In this document: piece by piece, positions 16,745 through 24,990 of the stretch | How positions within the stretch are numbered: position 1 is the first letter of the stretch | Layout of the letters: every line of letters begins with the position of its first letter | Assembly: GCA_013364255.1 (NCBI GenBank) | Contig: CP054936.1 | Coordinates: 4,184,853 to 4,248,852, forward strand | Direction of reading: 5' to 3' | Length of the DNA stretch: 64,000 nucleotides | Source: Streptomyces seoulensis | Lineage (GTDB): Bacteria; Actinomycetota; Actinomycetes; Streptomycetales; Streptomycetaceae | Notes under the pieces: model-generated | Database searches by the model: none | Told to the model about the DNA's origin: nothing | What the model saw: the letters and a program-made list of their open reading frames with translations, nothing else | Position numbers and translations under genes: made by a program

Positions 16745-16938
16745 AGCGCGCCTCCACCCACCTGCCTGCCGCCCGAAGGTCTCAGCAATACGCACCGGCC
16801 GACCGAGCTGCCCCTCACCGGCGTGCGCCTCCCGAATCGCCGTCCGGCACACCGCTCCGTTGGCTCGCCGACGAGAACGGAGAACGTGCGCCCATAGCCT
16901 CCCGGCCCGACCGGCACGCGATGTCGGCCTACCCCTGA
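16741..16938 (+). CDS. possible small basic protein, weak
   Basis: The frame encodes 65 residues beginning at a GTG that overlaps the preceding stop (GTGA), as for the other genes in this operon. The product is Arg/Pro/Ala-rich with a C-terminal stretch LRWLADENGERAPIAS. No family recognised. The coupled start argues for it; the low-complexity composition argues against. The alternative is an untranslated spacer of 224 bases before the methyltransferase. Confidence 0.3.
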   Translation: MKRASTHLPAARRSQQYAPADRAAPHRRAPPESPSGTPLRWLADENGERAPIASRPDRHAMSAYP

Positions 16939-16968
16939 ACCCTGAACACGCACGGCCGAAGGAACTCC

Positions 16969-18201
16969 ATGCCGAACAGAACCGTCGAGCCCGCAGAGGC
17001 GAGCCGCCTGCGGAACAAAGTGGTGGACGAGCTGTGCGCGGATGGCAACATCTCCTCCCCGGAGATCGAATCCGTGATGCGCAAGGTGCCCCGTCACGCG
17101 TTCATCCCCGACACCCCGCTCGACAAGGCGTACGACACGTACGCCGCCGTGATCACCAAGACCGACGAGCACGGTGTGCAGCTCAGCTCCGTGTCCGCCC
17201 CGCAGATCCAGGCCATGATGCTGGAGCAGGCCCAGGTGGAGCCCGGGATGCGGGTGCTGGAGATCGGTTCGGGCGGCCTGAACGCGGCCTACCTCGCCGA
17301 ACTCGTCGGTCCGACCGGCGAAGTCCTCACCGTGGACATCGACCCCAGCGTCACCGACCGCGCGTCCCGGCTCCTGGAGGAGCACGGCTACGACAAGGTC
17401 CTCGTCGTCACCGCCGACGCGGCCGAGCCCCTCCCCATCGGTGAAGTCGATGTCGTCATGGTGACCGCCGGGGCCTGGGACATCGCCCCGGCGTGGATCG
17501 CGCAGCTCAAGCAGGGCGGCCGGCTCGTGGTGCCACTGCGGATGCGCGGACTGACCCGGTCGGTCGCCTTCACGATGGTCACGGACGAACACGGCCCCTA
17601 CCTGGAGAGCGAGTCGGCGCGGATCTGCGGCTTCGTCCCGATGCAGGGCTCCACCGCCCACCGCGAAGAACTCCTCCTCGTCAACGGCACCCCCGAAATC
17701 GGGCTGAAGTTCGATGACGGGCTTCCGGCCGACCCGCACCGGCTGGACAACGCGGTCACGTTCCCGCGTCACGAGCTGTGGACCGGCGTCGTCATCGGCC
17801 TCCAGGAACTCATCGACACCCTCCAGATGGCGATGGCGTTCAGCCTGCCGGGCTTCTGCACGATGGCGGTCGACGAGGACCTGGACACAGGGCTGGTCGC
17901 TCCCGTGAACAAGCGGTTCTCGCTCGCCGCCATCGAGGACGACACCTTCGCCTATCTCGTCACCCGCCGCACCGAGGACGACAAGCGCATCGAGTACGGC
18001 GTGCACGCCCTCGGCCCGAACGCGAAGCAGTTCGCCGACCAGGTCGCCGACGTGCTGCGCGACTGGGAGGCCAACCGGCGCGGCGGCCCCGGCCCGGTCA
18101 TCCGGGTCTATCCGGCTGACACCCCCGACGACCAGGTCCAGGCCGACCGGGTCATCGACAAGGTCCACAGCCGGATCTCGCTCTCCTGGCCCTTGGCGTA
18201 A
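16969..18201 (+). CDS. FxLD-system protein methyltransferase (PCMT-like)
   Basis: The protein has 410 residues. The S-adenosylmethionine site is MRVLEIGSGGLNAAYLAELV (about 92-111), with the acidic post-loop VDIDPSV. The preceding PRHAFIPDTPLDKAYDTYAA and SSVSAPQIQAMMLEQ match protein L-isoaspartate O-methyltransferases. Full-length similarity is to the methyltransferase of FxLD lanthipeptide systems. Such enzymes methylate an Asp side chain in the peptide, which can then close to a succinimide and open to isoaspartate. The gene sits 53 bases before the precursor, whose core has one Asp in an Asp-Gly pair. The C-terminal extension after residue 220 is typical of the family. Confidence 0.9.
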   Translation: MPNRTVEPAEASRLRNKVVDELCADGNISSPEIESVMRKVPRHAFIPDTPLDKAYDTYAAVITKTDEHGVQLSSVSAPQIQAMMLEQAQVEPGMRVLEIGSGGLNAAYLAELVGPTGEVLTVDIDPSVTDRASRLLEEHGYDKVLVVTADAAEPLPIGEVDVVMVTAGAWDIAPAWIAQLKQGGRLVVPLRMRGLTRSVAFTMVTDEHGPYLESESARICGFVPMQGSTAHREELLLVNGTPEIGLKFDDGLPADPHRLDNAVTFPRHELWTGVVIGLQELIDTLQMAMAFSLPGFCTMAVDEDLDTGLVAPVNKRFSLAAIEDDTFAYLVTRRTEDDKRIEYGVHALGPNAKQFADQVADVLRDWEANRRGGPGPVIRVYPADTPDDQVQADRVIDKVHSRISLSWPLA

Positions 18202-18254
18202 CGCCGAGGACCAGGTCGTCCCGCACCATCCGAACAAGAGGAAGGGCCATCACC

Positions 18255-18446
18255 ATGACGAGCGCCACCCTGACCCCGCCCACCCCGCTGGCGGGCCTGG
18301 ACGACGACTTCGCGCCCCTGGACGTGAAGGTCGTCGTCGCCGAGCACCCGTACGGCAAGCTCATGTGCTCCACGGGCGACGGCTGCGGCACCACCTGCGC
18401 GACCGGCGCCTCCGCCTGCGGCTCCTTCACGGAGGACCCGGCCTGA
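18255..18446 (+). CDS. FxLD-family lanthipeptide precursor
   Basis: The precursor has 63 residues. The acidic leader (about 1-36) contains the dehydratase recognition motif in DDDFAPLDVKVVVAE, a form of the FxLD box with one additional residue. The core begins near LMCSTGDGCGTTCATG and contains four Cys (38, 44, 48, 55), eight Ser/Thr and a single Asp42-Gly43. Dehydration and ring closure by the downstream enzymes, plus Asp methylation, would give a lanthipeptide with up to four rings. The tail FTEDPA carries no Cys and may be removed or left free. AGAGGAAGGGCC upstream provides the ribosome site. Confidence 0.92.
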   Translation: MTSATLTPPTPLAGLDDDFAPLDVKVVVAEHPYGKLMCSTGDGCGTTCATGASACGSFTEDPA

Positions 18447-18481
18447 TCCGCGGTCCGTTCACGGAGGACCCGGCCTGATCC
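18426..18481 (+). repeat. 24-base duplication of the precursor 3' end
   Basis: TTCACGGAGGACCCGGCCTG plus ATCC occurs perfectly at 18426-18449 and 18458-18481. The first copy encodes the last codons and stop of the precursor. The second lies just after the stop, an apparent relic of a local duplication. The second copy's end also forms a short hairpin (GGCCTG-ATC-CAGGCC). Confidence 0.9.
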
Positions 18482-18493
18482 AGGCCGTTCCCT

Positions 18494-18533
18494 GCCGGTG
18501 GGCCGGGCGCAGCAAGTTGCCCGGCCCACCGGC
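18494..18533 (+). terminator. 15-bp perfect hairpin between precursor and dehydratase
   Basis: GCCGGTGGGCCGGGC (18494-18508) pairs perfectly with GCCCGGCCCACCGGC (18519-18533) around a 10-base loop. It lies 31 bases upstream of the dehydratase start. In RiPP operons a partial terminator or RNA-stabilising hairpin here raises precursor over enzyme levels. No U-run follows, so partial read-through is likely. Confidence 0.85.
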
Positions 18534-18563
18534 CACTCACCGCCCCGCCAGACGGAGGGCACC

Positions 18564-21500
18564 ATGGCTTCCCGAGCAGTCGCCGACTACCAGTGGCAGG
18601 GCGCTGCCATGCTGCGCGCCACCACCAGCCCCGGACCGGCAGACATCCCCCGCATCCTCGACCTGGACTCCGTAGTCGTCACCCGTGGGTGGCTGAACCG
18701 CATCTGGCAGCGCGACGACTTCCGCAGCGCGCTGGAGCTCGCCACTCCCGTCCTGTCCGACGCCATCGAGGCAGTCGTCCGCGGCCGGCTGACCGAGCCT
18801 CGTCGCGTCCGCCGCACCGCCGTATCGACGGTTTCCTACCTTCTGCGATGGCAGCACCGACCGACCCCGCTCGGCCTGTTCGCCGGCACCGCCCCGGTGA
18901 CGGTCGGGCCCCGGGCGACCGCGCGGTGGTGCGACAAGCACCGCGTGCGGATCCGGCCGGACTCCGAGTGGGTCACGGACTTAACCCTCCGGCTCCAGCA
19001 CACTCCCGAGTTACTGAGGCGGCTCCCGGTCGTCGCCAATAACGCCGCCCGAACGCGGGGCGATCGGCTCGTGGCGCCGGGCCCGCCCTCCGACGGCCAC
19101 GCCGTTCTGCTGGCCCCGGTCGAGGTATCCGTCCGCAACACCCGACCGGTAGCCGCCGCCATGGCCGCCACCCGCGCTCCCATCCCTTACGGCGACCTGC
19201 ACGGCCACCTGCGCGACAGCTTCCCCCAGGCCACACCGGAACAGATCGACGCGCTTCTCACCAGCCTGGTCGAGCAGCAGTTCCTCATCACCAGCCTGCG
19301 GGCGCCCATGACCACGGTGGATGCCTTCCAGCACCTGTGCCACGAACTCGAACGACACGGCGCGGACAGCATCCCCGACGTGCGGAACCTGGTCCACGAG
19401 CTGTACGCGCTACGCGATGAGGTGTCCGCCCACCAGCCGACGCTCTCCGGCACCAGTCTGAGCGCCACCGCCGCACGGATGCGCGCCCTCACTCCCGTCA
19501 CGCCGACACCGCTGCTCATTGACACCGCCCTCGACTGCGAGATCCAACTCCCGCAGACCGTGATCACGGAAGCGCAAGCAGCCGTGTCGGCCCTCTACCG
19601 GACCACCCCGCAGCCCTACGGCTACCAGCACTGGCGCGACTACCACCGCCGATTCCGGGCCCGGTACGGCGTCGGCGCCCTGGTACCGGTGATGGACCTG
19701 GTCGCCGACAGCGGTCTCGGGCTGCCCGCCGGCTACATCGGCTCCGAACGCGATGCCGCCCCGAAGGTACGCACTGACCGCGACGAACTGCTGCTCGCGC
19801 TGATGCAGCAAGTCCTCCTCGACGGCCGCGACGAACTGCGACTGACGGACGACACGGTCAACGCCTTGGAGAAGGCCACCGGAACGGACGAGCGGCTGCT
19901 CGCGCCCCGGGTGGAGGTTGCCTTCGAGGTCCACGCCCCCAGCACCCGGGCGCTGTCCGACGGCGCCTTCGACCTCCTGCTCACCGCGGCACCCCGCCCC
20001 GGCAGCAGCATGGCAGGCCGGTTCGCCCACGTCCTGCCGCCCGCACACCAAGACGTTCTCGCCTCCGCCTACCGCGGGGCACCGGACCGCCTCACGGCGC
20101 AGCTCGTGTTCCCGCCGCGCCGGCACCGCAACGAGAACGTCACCCGCACACCGCGCCTGCTGCCGCACATCATCGAACTGTCCGGCCACCAGGAGAGCGA
20201 CGAGACGACGATCCGGCTCGCTGACATCGCCGTCACCGCCGACCCGCGCAGCTTCCACCTCGTGCAGCTCTCCACCGGCCGGCGCATCGACGTGCGGGTC
20301 CTGCACGCCCTGGAAGGCGGGACCCAGACCCCGCCGCTGGCACGGTTCCTCGCCGAGGTGGTCAACGGACGGTACGCCGCCTACAAGCCGTTCGACTTCG
20401 GCGCGGGATCCCGGCTTCCGTTCCTCCCCCGGGTCCGCTACCGCCACACCATCCTCACGCAGGCCCGATGGCTGCTGATGGCCGACGACCTACCCGGCCG
20501 CAAAGCCCCGAGGCAGGAGTGGGAGGACGCCTTCACCACCTGGCGGGAACGGCTGCGGGTCCCGATGCAGGTCGCCGTCATCGAGTACGACCAGCGCCTC
20601 CCCCTCGACCTGTCCCACCCGGTCCACCTCCGGGTCCTGCGCGCCCATCTCGACAACGCCCGGCGCGTGGAGCTGCGCGAGGTCCCGGACGCAGACGCCC
20701 ACGGCTGGATCGGGCGGGCACACGAGATCTGGCTCTCCCTGGGCCGGGCCGAGCCTGACACCCCTTATGTGCCCCGGCCGCGCCCGGCCACAGCGACGGC
20801 GACGGCGACGGCGACGGCAACCGGAAGGCACTTCCCGGGGGGCGGCGGCATCCTCCACGCGCAGCTCCACGCCCATCCGCGCCGCTACGACGAGATTCTG
20901 AGCCACCACCTTCCCCACCTGCTCGCCGTGTTCGAGGAGGAGCCGCCTACCTGGTGGTTCACCCGCCATCGGGAGATGGCCCGGCCGGACGCCGACCAGC
21001 ACCTCGGTCTCACCCTGCACCTGCCGCCAGACGCATACGGAGCCGGCGCACGGCACGTCCGCGTCTGGGCGGACAGCCTGCACAGGACGGGTCTGGCGTC
21101 CGGGCTCGTCCTGGCCCCGTACCAGCCGCAGAGCGGGCGCTTCGGCAGCGAGGCAGCCATGGACGCCGCACACCAGGTGTTCGCCGCAGACTCCGCAGCT
21201 GCCCTCGCGCAGATCCAGCTCACCGGGCGCACCGACACCTTCGCCCCGCAGGCCCTCGCCGCCGCCAGCGCCCTGCGCCTCGTCACCCCTCTGGCACCGG
21301 ACACCGCGACGGCCGAGGAGTGGCTGGTGCGCAACCTCCCTCAGGGCAGCGGACGATTCAACCGGGCTCTGCGCAGCCAGGTGCTCGAACTCGCCTCGCC
21401 GAACGGCACCTCCGCGCTCGCGGCCCTCCCCGGCGGCCCACAGGTCAACGAAGCGTGGCGATCCCGCACCGCGGCCGTGGACACCTACCGGACGGTCTTG

Positions 21501-21647
21501 CTCGGTGAGCGTGATCCGCTCGACGTCGCCCGGTCACTGCTGCACCAGCACCATGTCCGGGCTCTGGGCGTCGATCCGCGCACCGAGGAGACCACGATCC
21601 GGCTCGTACGAACGGCGGCCCTTCAGCACCGGATGGCGGCCCGATGA
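18564..21647 (+). CDS. LanB-type lanthipeptide dehydratase with fused SpaB_C domain
   Basis: The protein has 1027 residues. The N-terminal dehydratase part (tRNA-Glu-dependent glutamylation of Ser/Thr) shows VVTRGWLNRIWQRDDF, RRTAVSTVSYLLRWQHRPTP and PLGLFAG. The C-terminal SpaB_C-type domain (about 760-1025), which eliminates glutamate, begins ILHAQLHAHPRRYDEILSHH and includes PTWWFTRHREM. A low-complexity (TA)n linker of about 12 residues, from GCGACG repeats at 20790-20822, joins the parts. The ATG at 18564 follows GACGGAGGGC. The end overlaps lanC by four bases. It would install dehydroalanine and dehydrobutyrine in the core. Confidence 0.93.
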   Translation: MASRAVADYQWQGAAMLRATTSPGPADIPRILDLDSVVVTRGWLNRIWQRDDFRSALELATPVLSDAIEAVVRGRLTEPRRVRRTAVSTVSYLLRWQHRPTPLGLFAGTAPVTVGPRATARWCDKHRVRIRPDSEWVTDLTLRLQHTPELLRRLPVVANNAARTRGDRLVAPGPPSDGHAVLLAPVEVSVRNTRPVAAAMAATRAPIPYGDLHGHLRDSFPQATPEQIDALLTSLVEQQFLITSLRAPMTTVDAFQHLCHELERHGADSIPDVRNLVHELYALRDEVSAHQPTLSGTSLSATAARMRALTPVTPTPLLIDTALDCEIQLPQTVITEAQAAVSALYRTTPQPYGYQHWRDYHRRFRARYGVGALVPVMDLVADSGLGLPAGYIGSERDAAPKVRTDRDELLLALMQQVLLDGRDELRLTDDTVNALEKATGTDERLLAPRVEVAFEVHAPSTRALSDGAFDLLLTAAPRPGSSMAGRFAHVLPPAHQDVLASAYRGAPDRLTAQLVFPPRRHRNENVTRTPRLLPHIIELSGHQESDETTIRLADIAVTADPRSFHLVQLSTGRRIDVRVLHALEGGTQTPPLARFLAEVVNGRYAAYKPFDFGAGSRLPFLPRVRYRHTILTQARWLLMADDLPGRKAPRQEWEDAFTTWRERLRVPMQVAVIEYDQRLPLDLSHPVHLRVLRAHLDNARRVELREVPDADAHGWIGRAHEIWLSLGRAEPDTPYVPRPRPATATATATATATGRHFPGGGGILHAQLHAHPRRYDEILSHHLPHLLAVFEEEPPTWWFTRHREMARPDADQHLGLTLHLPPDAYGAGARHVRVWADSLHRTGLASGLVLAPYQPQSGRFGSEAAMDAAHQVFAADSAAALAQIQLTGRTDTFAPQALAAASALRLVTPLAPDTATAEEWLVRNLPQGSGRFNRALRSQVLELASPNGTSALAALPGGPQVNEAWRSRTAAVDTYRTVLLGERDPLDVARSLLHQHHVRALGVDPRTEETTIRLVRTAALQHRMAAR

Positions 21648-22876
21648 CCACACTGGCCGCCACCGCCGCAGCGATCCTGGAGCAGTACACCGCGCATCTG
21701 GCGGAACCGCCTCCCCCGCCCCCGGAGGAGCCCTGGGCGGTGCAATCGCTCGCCGACGGTGCCGCCGGAATCAGTCTGCTGCACATCGAGACAGCCGGCC
21801 GGTACGACGGCTCCTGGCTTTCCGCCCACCGCTGGATCACGAGCGCGGCTTCCGGGCCCATCAGCGCGGCCGACCGGACGGGCCTGTTCCTCGGCGCCCC
21901 GGCCGTCGGCTTCCTCCTCAGCGCGGTCCCTCCGACCTACCAGCATCTGTACGCCTCGGCACGCACAACGCTGCACCAGCACATCGTCGGCCTCGCGCAA
22001 CGCCGCGTGGACACCGCGCTCGCCCGTATCGACAGGGGAGACCTGCCAACCTTCGCGGAGTACGACCTCTTCTACGGCCTCACGGGGATCGGCGCCTACC
22101 TCCTGCGCACCGAGCCCGAGGGCCCCGCCCTGGAGAGGATCTTGCAGTACCTCGTTGCCCTGACCCGGCCGCTCGCGCCCAACGGCCGGGGGCTCCCCGG
22201 CTGGTGGGTCCGCCACGACCCGGTGCGCGGCGAGTCCCCTCATTTCCCTGGCGGGCACGACAACTTCGGCGCCGCGCACGGCATCACCGGCCCGCTCCTC
22301 CTCCTGGCCCAGGCCCTGCGTCATGGCATCACGGTCCACGGCCACCAGGACGCCATGTTCACCATTTGCGCCCACCTCGACGCCTGGTGCCAGCACGGTG
22401 ACTCCGGCCCGTGGTGGCCCGAGCACATCTCGCGGCGCGATCTCGACCGCGGACGCCCTCACCACGATGCACCGGCCCGTCCGAGCTGGTGCTACGGCAC
22501 GACAGGCATCGCACGGGCCGGCCAACTCGCCGGGCTCTCCCTGCGCTCGCCCACGCTCCAGAAGTTCTACGAGGACGCCCTGTACCGGGCCCTGTCCGAT
22601 CCCGCGCAACTCGCCCTGGTCACCGACAACGGCCTCTGCCACGGATGGGCGGGCATCTACCAGACCGCTCACCGCGCAGCCGCAGACGCGCTCGACCCAA
22701 GGCTGCGTACCCTCCCGGAACGGCTTGGTGACGGCCTCCTCACTTCCGGCCGGTCCGGCTCCTCATCGGCTCCCGGCCTGATCAACGGCATCGCCGGCAC
22801 CGCGCTCGCCCTCACCACCTTCGCCTCGCAGCAGGCGCCGAGTACCGGATGGGACGCATGTCTCTTGATCAACTGA
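21644..22876 (+). CDS. LanC-type lanthionine cyclase
   Basis: The protein has 410 residues of the LanC alpha-toroid family. Zinc ligands are visible: Cys in RPSWCYGTTG and Cys-His in NGLCHGWAGIY. The conserved HG of GGHDNFGAAHGITGPLLLLA and the GLTGIG repeat are present. It adds Cys thiols to dehydrated residues to form (methyl)lanthionine rings. ATG start overlaps the dehydratase stop (ATGA), so the two are translated together. The C-terminus ends in SSAPGLINGIAGTALALTTF, the usual final toroid repeat. All catalytic residues seem intact. Confidence 0.92.
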   Translation: MTTLAATAAAILEQYTAHLAEPPPPPPEEPWAVQSLADGAAGISLLHIETAGRYDGSWLSAHRWITSAASGPISAADRTGLFLGAPAVGFLLSAVPPTYQHLYASARTTLHQHIVGLAQRRVDTALARIDRGDLPTFAEYDLFYGLTGIGAYLLRTEPEGPALERILQYLVALTRPLAPNGRGLPGWWVRHDPVRGESPHFPGGHDNFGAAHGITGPLLLLAQALRHGITVHGHQDAMFTICAHLDAWCQHGDSGPWWPEHISRRDLDRGRPHHDAPARPSWCYGTTGIARAGQLAGLSLRSPTLQKFYEDALYRALSDPAQLALVTDNGLCHGWAGIYQTAHRAAADALDPRLRTLPERLGDGLLTSGRSGSSSAPGLINGIAGTALALTTFASQQAPSTGWDACLLIN

Positions 22877-23856
22877 CTCAGACAACCGAGCCGGTCCCGA
22901 TGCAACACGCCGTCTCGGCCGTCCTCGCCGGCCTACCGCTCGCCACCGCAGCCCAGCAGTACCGAATGGACCCCGTGGGCCTCTCCGACGCGGTCGCGGT
23001 CTACGACCAGGCCGGCCGGGAAGCGCTGGCTCGCCAAGCGGCCACCACCGACTGGTGGCAGACGTACCTCCACTTCACCGACTGGCCGAACGCCGACACC
23101 ACCTTCACCACGTACGTCCTGCCCATCCTGCGTGAAGCGGAGACCGCAGGCGCGATCGACGGTTGGTGGTTCACCAGAAAGCACCCCTGCTGGCGTCTGC
23201 GCCTCTGGGCCCAGCCTGCGGGCGGTGCCGAGCTGGCAGTCGGAGACGGATTCGACCGCCTGGTCTCCGACGGACACCTTCAGCGCTGGTGGCCCGGCAT
23301 CTACGAACCGGAGACGCCAGCGTTCGGTGGAAAGACCAGCATGACGGCCGCGCATGCCCTCTTCGTCACCGACAGCCGAGAGATCCAGCAGTTGCGCCAG
23401 CGCGACGATCTCACCATCGGGCCCAGGGAGCTGTCCGTCCTGCTGTGCACGATCATGATGCGCGCCGCCCGGTTGGAGTGGTACGAGCAGGGCGATGTCT
23501 GGGACCGCGTCATCACGACGGAACACCGCTCGGCCATCAGCGACGTTCCGCCGGACCGTCTCAACGCCCGAGCCCAGGAGATCCGCCCCCTGCTTCTCGC
23601 CGACAGCGACGCCCTGCTGCGCCCCGGAGGCCCACTGGAACCCGTCACCGAATGGGCCGCCGCGTTCCGCAGCGCCGGCCAAGCACTCGCCCACGGTGTC
23701 CAGGACGGGTCATTGGATCGCGGGCTGCGGCAGCTGCTCAGCTACCACGTGATCTTCCACTGGAACCGGCTCGGACTGTCCTTGCGCGGGCAGAGCATTC
23801 TGGCTTGGGCAGCCAGGGCGGCGATTCTGCACAGCGAAGAGCACAAGGACAGCTGA
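22849..23856 (+). CDS. stand-alone SpaB_C/thiopeptide-type biosynthesis protein
   Basis: The protein has 335 residues. After about 60 N-terminal residues it has DWWQTYLHFTDWPNADTTFT, WWFTRKHPCWRLRLWAQP and FHWNRLGLSLRGQSILAWAA, the signatures of the SpaB_C domain found in split LanB enzymes and thiopeptide cyclases (TbtC/PbtC and TbtD types). The main dehydratase already carries a SpaB_C domain, so this second copy may do another step or eliminate at other sites. Start ATG 22849 overlaps lanC by 28 bases; ATG 22858 is an alternative. It ends the operon. Confidence 0.88.
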   Translation: MGRMSLDQLTQTTEPVPMQHAVSAVLAGLPLATAAQQYRMDPVGLSDAVAVYDQAGREALARQAATTDWWQTYLHFTDWPNADTTFTTYVLPILREAETAGAIDGWWFTRKHPCWRLRLWAQPAGGAELAVGDGFDRLVSDGHLQRWWPGIYEPETPAFGGKTSMTAAHALFVTDSREIQQLRQRDDLTIGPRELSVLLCTIMMRAARLEWYEQGDVWDRVITTEHRSAISDVPPDRLNARAQEIRPLLLADSDALLRPGGPLEPVTEWAAAFRSAGQALAHGVQDGSLDRGLRQLLSYHVIFHWNRLGLSLRGQSILAWAARAAILHSEEHKDS

Positions 23857-23908
23857 GGCGCGTGACGACGCTTCTGTCGTGTCAGGGCGTGCCGGGCGCT
23901 TCCTCGTG

Positions 23909-24826
23909 TCAGGGGGTGTCGGCGAGCAGGCGGGTCCAGAAGGTCCAGTCGGTGTCCGGGGCCGCGGGCGGGGTGGTCGCTGTGAGGGCCTGGAGCAGCA
24001 GGAGTGCCAGGCGGTCGTGCGCGTCCGGGGTCTGATGGTCGTCGTGCAGCAGCCACAGGGCGTACGTGAAGGTGGAGAGGTCCCTCGCCAGGGGGTGCAG
24101 GGTCGCCTCGGGGACGGTCCAGATCCATACCTCGCCCGTGGCGCCGTCCACCACCGCCTCCGTGTCCTCCGTCAGCCCGCCCAGGCGGATCAACCGGTGG
24201 GCGTGGGAAGGGAGTCCGTGGGGTGCGGGGGCCTCGGCGATCGTCGGCAGGGGGGCCGTGTCGTCCGGGTCGGGCAGGGGGGCGGTCTGTGGCAGGCCCG
24301 TCTCGCGCAGGAAGCGTCGGGTCGGCTCGTGGGTGAGGGCGGGCGGGAGGTCGACGTCCTCGAAGCGGATGACGTTCGCCGCGCCGAACTCCCGCGCCAG
24401 GAGGCGGTGCGTCAGGTCGACGGTCAGGCCCGAGCGCGGGGCCGGGTCGGGGGCGGACAAGGACAGCGGGCGGATCAGGGCCGCCGCCTTGCGGTACTGC
24501 GGGGCCGTGCCGTCGGCGTCCGCCGCGAAGGCCGCGAGGAGGAGGCGGGTCGCCCCGGCCGTCGCCTCCGGGCCGCAGTGGGCCGCGCGGGACGCCAACT
24601 GGGCGCGCAAGGAAGCCAGTTCCTCGGTGACCGCCACGAAGCCGAGCAGTCTCTCCAGGGACGGCGCGAGCGGGCGGGCGGCGCCCGGGACGTCGGCCGT
24701 CCCCGGGGCGAACCGGGGGCACGGGCCGTAGGGGCCGGACGGGTCGAGGGCGGCCGTCAGCTCGGCCGTCGGCCCGGCCGTCGGCCCGGTGGTCGGCCGG
24801 GTGGCGGTGCAGGTCGTCGTGGTCAT
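23909..24826 (-). CDS. SUKH-4-type immunity-like protein
   Basis: The protein has 305 residues. The central part FGAANVIRFEDVDLPPALTH, then EPTRRFLRETGLP, RLIRLGGLTEDTEAVVDGAT and GEVWIWTVPEATLHPLARDL matches the SUKH-4 family as I remember it in Streptomyces. SUKH proteins are often immunity proteins for contact or secreted toxins, but many Streptomyces members are orphans. The N-terminus has a repetitive (Pro-Thr-Ala-Gly)n stretch. It is convergent with the lanthipeptide operon and 52 bases away. A link to that product is only a possibility. Just past its stop, GACACCCCCTGACACGA is partly repeated. Confidence 0.75.
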   Translation of the reverse strand: MTTTTCTATRPTTGPTAGPTAELTAALDPSGPYGPCPRFAPGTADVPGAARPLAPSLERLLGFVAVTEELASLRAQLASRAAHCGPEATAGATRLLLAAFAADADGTAPQYRKAAALIRPLSLSAPDPAPRSGLTVDLTHRLLAREFGAANVIRFEDVDLPPALTHEPTRRFLRETGLPQTAPLPDPDDTAPLPTIAEAPAPHGLPSHAHRLIRLGGLTEDTEAVVDGATGEVWIWTVPEATLHPLARDLSTFTYALWLLHDDHQTPDAHDRLALLLLQALTATTPPAAPDTDWTFWTRLLADTP

Positions 24827-24990
24827 CGGTCCCCCGGGCGGATCGGTTCACGGGCCCGGGCCCACGCCGCTCCCGGGCGGGGGACGCCGCGCCGGCCGAC
24901 CTCGGCCGGTCCTCGTCCCCACTGACCGGAACACTACGCCGCACCACTGACAACGCCCCCGACCTGGCGGAACACCGGTGGAACGGCCGG

